NCBI GenBank assembly: GCA_000310025.1
Contig: FN649734.1
Span: 5,603,349 to 5,667,348 of the forward strand
Length of the DNA: 64,000 nt
Direction of reading: 5' to 3'
Source: Ectocarpus siliculosus
Taxonomy: Eukaryota; Sar; Phaeophyceae; Ectocarpales; Ectocarpaceae
Shown here piece by piece: positions 1-12,304 of this stretch. The notes beneath the pieces were generated by a model. That model saw only the letters and a program-made list of their open reading frames with translations, did not search any database and had not been told where the DNA came from. A program made the translations under genes and the position numbers. Numbering within the stretch: the stretch's first letter is position 1; every line of letters starts with the position of its first letter.

Positions 1-53
1 TGGTCGACAATGGAGACGGCGAAACCTCAATCGGCAGGTTCAGAGCCAAACCG

Positions 54-254
54 TTACACAACAAAAACACAGACAATCATGAACTGACGTCGGTGCAGTG
101 AGCAGCCCCTAACGTGCCCTGCATGTGCGCTGTCCATCCGTTCTGGATCCACCAAACCTTCACAGAAGTCGGTGCACTCTTGCGTTGAGACGATCGCTTT
201 GTGCGACATCCGGGCGGCATGGTGGATGATTCTGCAGCCAATCCAATACAGCAA
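54..254 (-). other. possible further exon of the VWD gene (weak)
   Basis: An open stretch on the minus strand follows an acceptor-like CTGCAG near 238. It carries spaced cysteines (an ECTDFC motif) that could belong to a Cys-rich region following a VWD domain, as C8 modules often do. No phase-consistent join to the VWD exon could be fixed, because the upstream exon can either stop at 340 or use a GTGAGA donor near 354. It may equally be non-coding. Confidence 0.18.
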
Positions 255-339
255 AGAACGAACGTCGTCGCCACAGACTCACCGCGAAACATTTGCGCTG
301 TTTGAAATATCCCCACCCACTCCCGCCAACCAAACGTGA

Positions 340-2757
340 CTATTCACCGACCGACGCTGTTCTCACCGTCCAATCGTCGGCCCTGTTGCCGTTGTTGGTG
401 CCGAGAACGCCGACCGTGGGCATGTCGAGTGGCGCGTACACGTAGACACCCCCGATGTAGTTCGGGTCCGTGAACCAGCGCCTGGCATTAACCTGCAACC
501 CCGACGGAAACAGCATGTCCACGTTTTGGTCCGTGACTGTGAGGGCTACCCCCGTCATGGTTGCCGGCAAGTCGTCTCCTTCGTCGTACGCATACGCTTC
601 TCCGTCGATCAAGATGGTGCGCTCGCCATCGCTCACGGTGACCTCGATCACCGAGGAGCCGCCCTCGGTTGCGGCCACGCCGGTGGTGAAAGAGGCATCG
701 GGGCTGACGAGCGGCTCAAACCGCGCGTGCACCACGGCTCCCGTGTCCGCCGACTCGAGCAGCACGAAGTCCCCATCCCCATGGCAGTCGTAGTAGAGAC
801 CGTCGAACGTCTGGCAGTGCGGGTCACCGTGGCAGTAGGCGCCTGTTATGCAGCAGCATGAGTGATATGAGCAGGGGGCACGTGAGCGTAGGTTAAGAGG
901 GGATCAACGGGATTGTGCATGCGGAGATTCTCTCTGGGGAAACGTGGAAGTGTCATGATATGATGTGCGCGTCAGACCGAAATCAGTTCTTCCTACGTAC
1001 GTGCTTGCATCTTCGGCATACCAACAGAAAATGCGCTGGTTAGTAAATCTACCCAACCACCCCAGCTGGAAAACCTGGAGTGCGCATCTCGTAGCTGAAG
1101 TCATACGACCGGACTTTGTTCTCTCACGGCATACTTTAGGGTTAGGTTTCGAATTTGAGAGGCATTTCGAAAATTCTGAGTATACACATTTCGATAAAGC
1201 AGTTGAAGAGGGCTGCCGTCTACCCATACTCATCAATATTGCAAGCACCGCAGAAGGAACTTAGTGGGAAATACATCACAGCCTAATGTACTGCATGACC
1301 TTCCTCATGTTTGGTCCCGGCTGGTGCATCCGCACACATTTTACGCCCAAGTGTATCGACTCTGGCGCCCAGAATAGATGTGATGATACACAGCGCATTT
1401 TAGCTTAGCTTGCTTGTGGTTCTCCCTTCTCGTGGTTACAACTGCTCTAGGCATTGCTGTTGAAGAACAGCGTCGGCAGGAGCTCTGCAGACAAAACGAT
1501 CCGAAGCGTTGATTGACATCATGTGCATGTACACGACAGTCTGAGTATCGGCCGACACTGCGGCCTACCAAGTCTACTGCATGACAATACATTCATCACT
1601 GACTCACCACGCATGGTCGGGGCAGGGGTGGGGGCAGGGGTGGCGTCGGTCACAGGCGTTGGCGCGACCGGGCTAGGAGTGGCTGCCAGGACAGGAGAAA
1701 CGCGAAATACACGCGCATGTCAAGTTGAGGTAGGAAAGCATCGGGCTGCCGTAGCTTTTGATCTTGCATTGAAATGCTTTCGGCTTCAGGAAACACGCAC
1801 AGACGGTGAAGTATTCTAAAGCACAAAAGTTTACAGGGTTCCAGTGGAACGAAGGCATGAGGGGCGAGCAATTCTTTCCGAACGGCAATGCTGTAGTTGG
1901 CACAACCTCTTCAACCGTACTCACAACATATCCCGGTGTCAGTCTCATCGATGTTAGGATCTTCAAAGCCGGAGAGGTCGATGATGTTTTGCTCGTCGTC
2001 GACGTAGGAAAGCTGGACGAAGTTGTCGCTCCACGTGTAGGCGGTGTCGCAGTTGTCAAGAATAACCCAAAAATACCAGTAGTAGTGATCCTGTGTCTCG
2101 GTCAGCACATAAAATGGATCTAGACCGGCCTCGCCCATGTCGAATGTGATGCTCAACTGGTCATCCGATACGTCCCCTGATATGCTGGTGGAGTCGCCCT
2201 CGATATAGCCATAGGCATCACCACTGCTCGCTATAGGTGCCGTGAAATCGAGAGTCACGACCGGGTTAGACGAAACGCACTGCACAGGTCGACGTCACAC
2301 ACCAAGCGGGGGCAGCGACAGCAAAGGGGAGTTGTGGAGTCGAGCATCGTGAACACGCCAGGCGAAAGGGGCGAATCAACGTCTCCAAAACGTATCCCAG
2401 TGTATTGCGGACGATACGTTCTCTGGACGAGAAGAGCCTACATGTCCTCAAGGTGCCTTCGGTGAGTTCATGTATATTGTATTTCGCGCAGCATACCGAA
2501 TATCTCCCATGCCACCTATGTAGTTCACCCAATAGCTAGTTAGTTGCGTGGGATAACAGCACCTAACCACTCACGTTGGTCTCCCGATAGATATGGAAAA
2601 AGACGTCCGCTCGATCACACGATTGTGGATTCGCATAGTGAGGTACTCCACACGAGTGCCAGGAGACGTACGGCGTACTGATACACTGGCCCGACACGTG
2701 GTCCATGTGCAGGAGAGCCGATACGGCGATGAGAAGCTCGATCGGCCGGGCAAACAT
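340..2757 (-). CDS. secreted protein: signal peptide, novel N-terminal module, Pro/Thr stalk, VWD domain
   Basis: Predicted four-exon gene, complement(340..842, 1608..1682, 1925..2279, 2575..2757), about 371 residues. All donors are GTGAGT and phases agree (0,1,1). The start is the ATG at 2757, followed by a hydrophobic leader (MFARPIELLIAVSALL) ending near VSGQ, which suggests secretion. Residues about 25-180 form a Cys- and Asp-rich module I do not recognise. Exon 3 is a Pro/Thr/Ala stalk. Exon 4 is a clear von Willebrand type D domain: CHGDPHCQTFDGLYYDC at its start, then GDFVLLES, and LGTNNGNRADDWT near its end. VWD domains occur in extracellular, often Ca-stabilised, disulphide-rich proteins. 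The in-frame TAG at 340 may be the real end, or a GTGAGA donor near 354 may extend the gene to the left. The function of the whole protein is unknown. A decayed inverted copy lies at 11.1-12.3 kb. Confidence 0.72.
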
Positions 2758-3779
2758 GGTGCTTCTTCGTTCCACACGTACCTGTTGGAGTCGCAAGAGC
2801 AGTGCAGAGTAGAATGGAATGGGAGTCATCGGATGGATGGGAGGTTGCTTTGAGCCAAAGTCGCTCTGCTGGCAGTTTGTTGCGATCGCACGCGGTCACG
2901 CAAACTCTCTCATTCGTCTAGGGAGAACAAGGTTCTATTGGTGAATTTTTGTTGGGCGGGTCGTTGATTGGGTGACATCATTTGTTTGTGGCAACGTCGC
3001 TAATAGATGCACGAAATATAAACGAGAGAGTTTCATGAAATACTGTCCCACGTGTTATCGTTGAAGTAATAGATAGTGCACACGTGTAGGGAGGCGGTAT
3101 AGCGGCGCCGGCCATCTAGGTCGTAAGCGATCAAATGCAACGGGATAAAGTGCTAGGATCTGCGGCGAAGACGCCAACAGCCAGAAAAAGTCCCCCACCC
3201 GAAACGTCACGATGAGAAAAATGATACTATACCCGTTCGCGAGACCCCTCACCCGACCAAGTTTCGAATTTCTGCAGGCCGCAGACAGGGAAACAAGCCC
3301 TACGTGGAGATGCAACGTGGCAGCGGTGATGACACTGGCCATGTCCTCTGCGTCGGTCCCGGGAAGCAAGCCACCTCCCGAAGGGAGCCTTGAAAACTAC
3401 ACCCTCTTGAGTGCGCCCCGGGGGGCGAAAGTAGTGTTGGTAAAACAAACACCCCTGGGCGAACTCAAAGGTAGAGGGACCAAACAAACTAGAAAAATAA
3501 TCATGGGAAACAGCTGCTGTAGATTCAAAATAGGACCGGTAATATTTTTCTTGTTGTATAGATGCATATATTTTTTGTTTTGATGCACTTTTCCTAAAAC
3601 GAGATCCACAGCAGCAAAAAGCCTATTCCGGCAAGTTGTCAAAAGGCACTGCGCCGTGTTATCTGTGAAGGTTACATTTCATGACACACGACAGGGCTTC
3701 TCCCCAAGGGCACACAAAAACACTTTTGCGACACCTACTCGACAAAACTTTATTTTGGACCTCTCCGGGGGGGGGGGGG

Positions 3780-4194
3780 NNNNNNNNNNNNNNNNNNNNN
3801 NNNNNNNNNNNNNNNNNNNNNNNNNNNNNNNNNNNNNNNNNNNNNNNNNNNNNNNNNNNNNNNNNNNNNNNNNNNNNNNNNNNNNNNNNNNNNNNNNNNN
3901 NNNNNNNNNNNNNNNNNNNNNNNNNNNNNNNNNNNNNNNNNNNNNNNNNNNNNNNNNNNNNNNNNNNNNNNNNNNNNNNNNNNNNNNNNNNNNNNNNNNN
4001 NNNNNNNNNNNNNNNNNNNNNNNNNNNNNNNNNNNNNNNNNNNNNNNNNNNNNNNNNNNNNNNNNNNNNNNNNNNNNNNNNNNNNNNNNNNNNNNNNNNN
4101 NNNNNNNNNNNNNNNNNNNNNNNNNNNNNNNNNNNNNNNNNNNNNNNNNNNNNNNNNNNNNNNNNNNNNNNNNNNNNNNNNNNNNNNNNNNNNN
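3780..4194. other. assembly gap (N run, 415 bp)
   Basis: The run of N starts inside a poly-G tract, and a second poly-G tract lies about 55 bp beyond its right edge. Open frames called across it are artefacts. Its true length and content are unknown. Confidence 0.99.
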
Positions 4195-5689
4195 AAGAGA
4201 GGGTTTGTTGGAAAAGTTCCGGTAGCACGCCGTAGGGTCTCCCCGGGTTGGGGGGGGGGGGGGGGTTGATAGTACAGACCACGAGTCACTCTTAGACGAG
4301 TCGTCAGCGGAGAAGGAGGACTCGGTTGAGGACCAAAGCTCCGAGCCGGGGGAAGACTTCGAGGAGGAGAAGTCTGCGGACAGGGAGGGAACATCCGTGT
4401 TGCAAGTCCCCACAAAAAGCGTTTTTTTTTGTAATTTCGACAAGGTATCGATCACGCGGAGCCCCTACAGCGACCAGATTCCTGTGGGACAGGCCGTTTT
4501 TCGTCAACAACTCCGGCTGTAGTGGCGATCCAAAATGTTGGCAACCTTCTAAAGCAACCCTGGGCATATCTCTACAGCGTGGTGCCGTCAAAAAGTTGGA
4601 CTGGGTCGTTTTTAGAAGGTGTACAGAGCGTTGAAGGTCAAATTTCGGGGGAACTTGGCTGAGAATTCAAACAAAATTGGAGGTAGACATGTGGGTGGTG
4701 TTTGGTCGATGTATAAAAGGCGATAGAGTGGGCTAGAGTGCTTCACTGGAACGACCCTCGTAGTGGCGATCCCAAATTGCGCCAACCCCTCAATGCTACC
4801 TATGCCTATGTAATCCACTCTGGCGAAGCCTCGAGCGAGTTCGTCAACTCCTTCGTAGGTGCATAGCAGCGTGAAGTTTGATGCTGACAGCTGTGGAACG
4901 GGCTTGATGCAACAGCCCCAGCCCTGTCACTTTTGATCGCACGGTATTTGCCGGGTTTAGAGCGAAACCAGGGCAAACCAAATGTCTGCGCGTGTAGAAC
5001 ACAACATGTTTGAGGTATCCTGCAGGTTTCATGGCACGTAGCCATAGGTGTGCACCAGATGTGGGCTCAAGCGGACTGCCATCGATTTTTGCGGAGCCCC
5101 TTTGTCACATTTTTTTTGCTTTTTCGTGTGACTTACAACCGGGGTGAGAAAGGAGGAAGAAGAGGAGGGGGGGGTTGTCCCCTGCACTGTACTTGAAGAC
5201 TTGAAAACCAACCAGAAGTGATCATACGAAGTAGCAACCTCTTTACACACCATTAATTTCTCAAACTTATCAAACAACCACTACTTGAGAAATAATAACT
5301 TGGTGACAAGGTCCTTTGTGCACGTGTGCGTGCCATAAACACCAGTACACACAAGCACAAGCAATGGAGAGGGAGAAAGCCAACAAAGCCTATACAAAAT
5401 GTACCACGAAAAAAATGTTTTTTCGCACCCCTCCCGGGGGGTCGGGTAGGTGTGCGGGATATTTTTTTTGTGCGCCATTGTTCTCCCCGATACTGTTGTC
5501 GTTGACCCAGTAGAGAACAACAAGGGATGTGCTGAAAAATGTACACTTCCTCAGAAGTTTTTGTGCTTATCCAGCTGGTATCACGGAACATAGCCTCGTG
5601 TATTTTTAGGTATTTTTCCTAAAATATATATCCATATGATACGCCCGCGACTTTCTCAAGGTTGTTGTGACGAACATAAACTTTCGGTT

Positions 5690-5748
5690 GGGGGGGCGAA
5701 CTCTCGTGAGGGGGGCGAACTCGCGTGAGGGGGGCGAACTCGAAGGGG
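5690..5748. repeat. three tandem copies of a ~19-bp G-rich unit
   Basis: The unit GGGGGGCGAACTCGCGTGA recurs three times, the last copy shortened. Each G run is six or seven bases long. No coding context. Confidence 0.7.
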
Positions 5749-5841
5749 TTCACGGGAACTTCTACTGCTGTTCAATGTAACCTTGGGTTTTCGTACGGAC
5801 GATGAGATTGCTCATGCGAACATCTTCTTCTGCGTTTAGCA

Positions 5842-5966
5842 CCATGGGGCACCCCAGTGCCTGATGGGGCACCATGACGCACCATGGTGCACCATGAGGT
5901 CTCATGGGGTACCACGAGAAGCATCCAATAGGGCCTCATGGTATCCCATGACGCACCATGAGAATC
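5842..5966. repeat. dense CCATG/CATGG palindromic array
   Basis: A run of interspersed CATGGGGCACC, CACCATG and CCATGG-like words in both orientations. Spacing is irregular, so this is not a simple tandem repeat. It lies in non-coding sequence and its role is unknown. Confidence 0.55.
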
Positions 5967-6109
5967 TCAGGAGGACGTGACCATCAAATGTCAGACCCCC
6001 GATTCAGGGCGACAAGACGACAAGTCGTGCAAAAAACAACTACAGCCAGTTCATGTGACTGACTGCAACGATAGGTTAGTAGAAAAAAAATAATTGAGGG
6101 AGGCGCGCG

Positions 6110-6990
6110 TGCAGCCAGCTCAACGAGCGTCCTGAGACGTTTTTCGAAGTGCTACAATATCTGTTCCGATATGCAAACGCGACGTGTACCATTCTAGTCT
6201 ATTGTGTACACAACCAGTGACAGACAGGAGTACCGCATTGCAGAACAGAGGACTGGCTGCCAGCCTGTGCATGCACAGCAGAATGGCGGCATCGGACACA
6301 CAAAGCAGCAGTTGTAGCCTAAAACAGAGGCATTTGGACACCTACTAACTCGTACATGCGTAGAATGATTCCTACATACCGCTGTTGCTTGTTGTTCGTC
6401 GGGAGCCGGCAGGCGATCGGTTTAACGATGTGCTGGGCTGGTGGTGACGATGACTGTCCCCACCCCACAGCAAAAGGAGCTGTAGTTGTGATGGTTGGCC
6501 AAGCCGGTGTGTTTCTGTGTACGTTGTATGGCTTGTGGGGAACGAGAGAGGTCGAAACCAAACAACCCACCGTGTGTCATCGGGATTGCCACAAAACTGC
6601 CTGGGCTTGATATGTAGTCGTTGAGACGTTGAGACCTCTCCTCTAACCCCACAAAGATACATCTCGGATCTCGGTAGTATATTTCCAAGCAATTTCTTGC
6701 GCCCCAGGATTTTTTTTTGTTGAGAGACGAAGAATAATGTGCCCTCTCACAACAGTCTACAGCAGTCGAATGGTTCCAATGGTGTATGTAACGCCCATCG
6801 GACTAATTCTGCCACCAAAATGCATATGTAGTCCAGCCTGCATCCCGTTGTAGACAGACGAACGATATGAGAATCATCCCGACAGCCTGACTGAGCAGCT
6901 TTGTAACAATTAGCCCGATGGGGAGACCGTACAGAACAAGAACTGCCTGCTGTACAGGACCAGCAACTATTAGTAAGTAATACTCTTTTT
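6110..6990 (-). repeat. diverged ~0.8-kb repeat, copy 1 (inverted relative to copy 2)
   Basis: The reverse complement aligns co-linearly with 8390-9170. Shared blocks include CAGTCTCCCCA(C/T)CGGGCTA, a TTTGTCCGATGGGCGT-type block, CTTGTGGGGTTAG and ATCGTCACCACCAGC. I estimate about 65 percent identity by eye. No transposase frame is visible, so it could be a decayed non-autonomous element or a segmental inverted duplication. Confidence 0.6.
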
Positions 6991-7489
6991 GTCCTCCGGC
7001 TGTCGCACAACATTGAGTTTATTTTTATTCATTGTGCGTCAATGCTCCTTCGAACAAACAATGAATCGACTTTTTTCCTCTTCGCAGCATTTTTTCTTCG
7101 TATCACTGTGCACCTCCACCGATTGTTGTGGTATGTCACGTACTGCCGCCGACGCTGCTGATGATGCTGCAGCTGCTCTCTACTTGAAGTATTATAGTAG
7201 TAGGAAGGAGCGGACGAACAAGAAAGTGCCACCCACATGCTGGTTCTCCCTGTCTGTTCGCTTGGGTTGATGAGCGGTCGAAATTGGCATATGGCTCTGG
7301 TAATTTTTCCCAAACGCACATGGGAGGGAAAGACACAACAAAACACAACAAGCTTGGTTGACTCCACACAATCAGCGGCGTTTACGATCAAATTTAATGT
7401 TTAGAATGGGTTTATCGGATGTCCTCTTCTTCGTGTCCAATTCTACGTGTGTATGTACTTCAGTGCAACTTTTGAGAGGTGCTACTGAA

Positions 7490-7590
<101 letters not shown>

Positions 7591-8389
7591 AGTATTTCTA
7601 TCCCTCCCTCTCTCGCCTTTATCCGTGCGAGTCTTTTCTCATTGCTGCATGACATCGTTATATGCATAATAGCAGGACATATGCATAGCAGTGTTGGTCA
7701 CGGTCTCGCCCGTCACGCCGCATCCCGCACCAAGATTCCTCCCTCCCTCCTCCCTCTGTGCTATGCATATGATTGGACTACACCAACGGTTCCGTGCGTA
7801 TTTTATCCGTCGGCCATCGCACACCAAAATATGAGTGTGTGACGCGGAGTCTGCCAAGCTCGTGTGGCTTCCTCCCCCATGCTGCTGTTATTTTGTTGGA
7901 AATAAGACGAGAACCAGAGCCATCCCAAGTTCGACCGCTCCTCCGACCCAAGCGGAAAGAGAGAAGGAGATGGCGGAGTGGGCGCAAGGACACACGCAAA
8001 ACGGGGTTTCCCGCTGGCTGCAGCACAATCGGCACCTTCGGCAGCGCGCGATATAGTCTAAATAGTCTAGCGGTGGGGGGTTACAGGTATGTAGGAGCAA
8101 CGCTGAACGGCAGTCAGGTGCCCCAGCTAGATGGTTGCAGCTGCAGCGGCAGTGTTGTGGCATATTGCTTTGCTCTGGAACGAGGGCAGCAGCAGTGTTC
8201 ACCAATCGAACATTTCGCCAACCCTTCCCACCGACGATACATCGGAGATACCATATTCGGAGGGTAAACCCCCCCTGACCACCCGGGGAGAGTGTCAGAA
8301 CCTGCCTGCTTAATCAATTGGTGGACTTCATTACCAGGCACTGGGTATCCTTCTAGACTATCGCTGTTGACACTTCGTGTGCTGTTGTA

Positions 8390-9170
8390 CATATGTGGAT
8401 CTTGCGTCAGCAGTCCATACGGCAGTCTCCCCACCGGGCTATTTGGTGCAACTGCGGATCGGATGTTTCCAAGATGTGCTTTCATTCTGGTGACAGAATT
8501 TGTCCGATGGGCGTAGACCGTGTAAAGTACCACATCCGTGTGTATCTTTCAAGTCTGTTCGTCTCATTTGTTCTGACCCCAGCAGACATACATCTCTACA
8601 TGAAGGCGAAAAATATGCTTGGAATATTCGATCACAGAAATCCTGGATGTATCTTGTGGGGTTAGTTAGGTCGTTCTGTCCCAAAGTATATAGTGTCTTC
8701 AATATTTTCTTGTGGCAACCCCGACAGCAGGTCGGTTGGTTTCCTCGTCCTCCCGTTGACCACGACCCACACCACGCACACACATAATCTCTTCTTCCCC
8801 AGCCCCCTATCACAACAATCTCTTCCTCTACGCCCTGCTGTGGCGCGTGGCCATTCATCGTCACCACCAGCAGTACAGCACATTGTAAACCGATCGATCG
8901 CCCGCCTCCCCCCCGACAGTCAGTGTAAGTGGTATGCCAACCATGGCCGCTGTTTGTGTCGACAGTTGTGAAAATCTGGTGTCGCCATACTTCATACGAC
9001 GGTATTCAGTCATTCCTCTGTCTACCAAACGCCGTGCTGGTGTGAATTACGTGTGTATAGTTGTAGCTGACTACTGTAGACACCTAGAACCTGCTTGTTT
9101 GTCTGTCGCAAAGGATAGCCCACCTTGAGCCCACTGCAAAACACGTCCCAGGACGCTCGTCGGGTTGGAC
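8390..9170 (+). repeat. diverged ~0.8-kb repeat, copy 2
   Basis: Partner of the inverted copy at 6110-6990; the two are separated by about 1.4 kb that includes the CT microsatellite. No coding potential is recognised in either copy. Confidence 0.6.
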
Positions 9171-9320
9171 GCTCGTCGGGTTGGCTGCACGCGCTCCCCA
9201 ATCATTTTTTCCTGATCAACGTTGCAGTACAGCCATTGGATTTTTTCTTACACATGCCCTACACGAATGTGGAAAGCGATAACTCCGTGTCTACCCATGA
9301 AATCGACTTCACGGTGGACG

Positions 9321-9436
9321 AGGGGGGGGGGGCGGGGCGTACTCATAGTCGTGCATGCCGTAGTCGTTAGACCATTGACCTCGCATCCCTACAAAGCCGG
9401 GACGGAGCACGCCGGGTTCTCACCGGACCAGGCTCT
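9321..9436 (-). repeat. dispersed G-run / tRNA-head-like repeat, copy 1
   Basis: Poly-G followed by TACTCAT, TGCATGCCGTAG, GTTAGACCATTGACC and TCGCATCC, then a CGGGACGGAGC/CCGGG tail. In reverse complement, GGTCAATGGTCTAACGACTA resembles a tRNA A-box region. Related copies lie at 32.6, 38.5 and 61.2-61.4 kb. It is inserted in the left unit of a direct duplication. Confidence 0.6.
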
Positions 9437-9859
9437 CACATCACCAAGCGCCAAGCACCGTACGGTATTCGGCGAGTCGCATGAAGGGTGCGCTGCATCT
9501 TGAAAAGGGTGTTCGGCATCTTGTGCTTACTTGCTTGCGTACGGATGACAGCTGCGTATGACTTAGTTTATTTTCTGGTGCTTTCACTTCCAGAGACAGT
9601 TATAAGCGCTGTGTAACTGCCTCGAGGGTGCTTGAACAATAGAAACACAACGTGGTGCGATCATCCCCTTTGCGCGGAGTGAGGGTTCTAGACCCCACAC
9701 AACACAATCAACTCGACCACCATTCATGTTTACCGCCAAAAAAAAAGAGGCAAAAGAAAAAAACAGCGGTAACTGGGTTGCTGAGCTCACGAAGTGATCG
9801 GCTTGTTTTACAACGTCGTTGCCAAGCGACGAAAACCCAACCCCGATGGCAAACACCGG

Positions 9860-10230
9860 GGGGGACAAGGGAATGGAATGAACGCGGAATCCGTCTACTT
9901 TACGTGATAAGATCAAGGCAAGCACCGCAGGAGGAAGGCGAAGAAAATCCTCCTGTGTAGCCTTCCGCCTGTATGACCCCCCGGCTGATGCTTTTCAGAA
10001 ATTGTACCTGCGAAAAATGTAGAAGATTCACGAACGTCGAATATATATTCGAATATTACAACAGAGAAAGGGCACCACGACGAGCAGAAACTCTCCGAGA
10101 ATGCAGCAAAGAAATGCCCGCCCACCCGCTCTAATGTATCGCCGTTGTGATTGCAAGCGTCAACGGTGGTCTGAGATTTCCACATGCTGTCTGACAGACT
10201 CCCAACATCATAGTGTGTAAATAGAAAAAA
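9860..10230. repeat. direct duplication, left unit
   Basis: Aligns with 10397-10755 in the same orientation. Shared blocks include GGCAAGCACCGCAG, GAGCAGAAACTCTCC, AAATGCCCGCCCACCCGCTC and TGTCTGACAGA. Identity is roughly three quarters by eye. A block just upstream of the right unit (10340-10395) is also found at 9270-9320, so the left unit has been interrupted by later insertions. Confidence 0.65.
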
Positions 10231-10396
10231 AACATGTACCATCCATCCGTACCTGTATTTGGCGATTAGCCCGCTCTCGATATCTCCACAAGTCGCCTCG
10301 ACTCTCTCCGTGATATCCTTCTCTCGTATGCCCCAAAAATTGTGGAACGCGATAACGCCGTGTCTACCCATGAAATCAACTTCACGGTGGACGACG

Positions 10397-10755
10397 GAAC
10401 GGAACAAAACGCGGAACGAGCCGTCTCATTTACGCGACAAAATCATGGCAAGCACCGCAGAAGTAAGGCGAAGAATATACTCTTGTGCTTCCTCCTGTTT
10501 GACCCCGCGGTTGTGGTTTTCAAAAATTGCACCGAACGATGTAGAAGACCGTCGTCCAGAAAATATGAGAATAGAATGACAAATAAGATGGCACCACGAT
10601 GAGCAGAAACTCTCCTCGTATACAGCAAACAAATGCCCGCCCACCCGCTCCAATGAATCGCCGTTATGGGCGCAAGGGTCAACAGTCCGCCTCTGGAATT
10701 CATACACTGTCTGACAGAATTCTAATATTTTGTGTAAAATATACCAAGGCATGAC
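10397..10755. repeat. direct duplication, right unit
   Basis: Second copy of the repeat at 9860-10230. Neither copy has a persistent reading frame or a recognisable domain. Confidence 0.65.
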
Positions 10756-11142
10756 TGAATACATTTAGGTTGTCTCACGAACTTTGGCCGTCGCTGCTGT
10801 CTCGGCTACCGACAAAAAAATGCATACTACTGCAGCGGTCTCAAGTAAAACAGCATTCCATCAACGTCTGCGAGCTCAAAGCGCACGTCAGCCAGTGTGA
10901 GTGTTGGCAGGCACCGAGGTCGCGACCTGAAAGATTCCCCACCCAACCAACGATATCTACCTGATGAAAACGCCCCTTTTAACGATGCTTTGCTCTTTCT
11001 ACATAGATAGTCGGAGAGATTACGTGACTGTGAGAGTGGTTAACAATCTCCCATCGACCAATCAATCCCGTTTCGTTCTGCTCTCCATTGCTCGTGTGAC
11101 GCCAGCAGGTAGGTGTGTTCAACGCGGTACTCAGCAAACAAG

Positions 11143-12304
11143 ATGTTTAAAAGAGGCCGAAGCAACATCTCATCGCCGTGTTGGCTCTCCTGTCCATGGG
11201 CCACGTGTCCGGCCAGCGTATTAGCACTTCGGCGTTTTGGTTCCCGTGTGGAATTCCTTCCACTTATTTTCCACAAGAGTGTGATCGAGCTCTTCTATGG
11301 TTTGATGTCCGTCGGGAGACCAACGTGAGTGGTGCGATGCTGTTATCTGACACAGCTAGCTCGATGGGTGAACTCCGTGGCGTTAGAGATATTCTGTATG
11401 CCGCGCACAGTACAACAGTATACATGGACTCACAGAGGGCACCTAGAGGAACGTGTGGGATCTCTTCGTCCTCAGCACGCAACACCCGATATGTGCATTC
11501 GTTGGATACATTTGGCGACATTCTCGCGACCCTTTCACTTGGGGTTGCCACGATGTCCGACTCGAAAACTCCCCTGTTCTGTCGCTGCCCCCGGCTTGGT
11601 GTGTGACGTCGACCTGTGCAGTGCGTTTCGTCGAACCCGATCGTGACTCTCGATTTCACGGGACATATCGCGAGTAGTGGTTACACCGAAGGCACTGTCC
11701 AGGGCGACTTCGACAGGATATGGGGGGACGTATCCGATGATGAAATAAGCTTGACCCTCGACATCGGCGAGGCTGATCTTGATGCGGAATACTCCGATAC
11801 AGGCGGTTTCTGTTTTTGGTCTATTCGTATGTATCTTGACAACTGCGACACGGCCTACACGTGGAGCGAACTTCGTCCAGCTTTCCTACGTCGACGACGA
11901 GCAAAACATCATCGACCCCTCCGGCTTTGAAGATCCTTACATCACTGATCCGGACACCGGGATACGTCGTGAGTACTGTTGAAGAGATTGTGCCAACTCA
12001 AGAACCGCCATTTGCATTGAATAGTTCGTGCCTCATGCCTTCGTCTCACGGCAACTCTGTTCAGTTTTGTGCTCGAGTCATACAATAATTCAACGTCTGT
12101 GCATGTACTCTAAGGCGGACAATTGTGAATGCAAGGTCGAAACTATGGCGGTCTCCGCTTTTCCACCTCAACTGGACATGCCCGTGGATTTCCTCTCTCT
12201 CCCTGTCATGGTAGCCACTCTCAGCCCGGTCACGCCATCGCCGTCCACCCCAGCGCCTGTCACCGACTCCACCCCTGCCCCCACTCCTGCCCCGACCATG
12301 CGTG
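11143..12304 (+). pseudogene. inverted, frameshifted copy of the VWD gene's first three exons
   Basis: Matches the minus-strand gene at 1608-2757 exon by exon and intron by intron. Exon equivalents are 11143..11324, 11622..11968 and 12215..12304, with the same GTGAGT/GTGAGA donors and the same CCTGTGCAG acceptor. Two lesions are visible. Two extra bases lie between the ATG at 11143 and the conserved leader, putting the start out of frame. A 2-bp deletion near 11868 (TGGAGCGAACTTC here, TGGAGCGACAACTTC in the other copy) shifts exon 2. The Pro/Thr stalk exon remains open and is five codons longer. Similarity continues into intron 3 (to about 12480), but no VWD exon follows. A functional gene with an alternative start cannot be fully excluded. 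Confidence 0.7.

Larger units (their letters stand above)
2758..6109. other. intergenic, no gene supported; contains assembly gap
   Basis: Only short, AT-rich or stop-rich frames occur here and no recognisable domain was found. The stretch holds the 415-bp N gap, two poly-G runs that flank it (about 3768-3779 and 4250-4265), a short G-rich tandem repeat at 5690-5748 and a palindrome-rich block at 5842-5966. Confidence 0.6.

Noticed and set aside
3656-4455. Long frames spanning the N gap
   Set aside because: Their length comes from undetermined bases.
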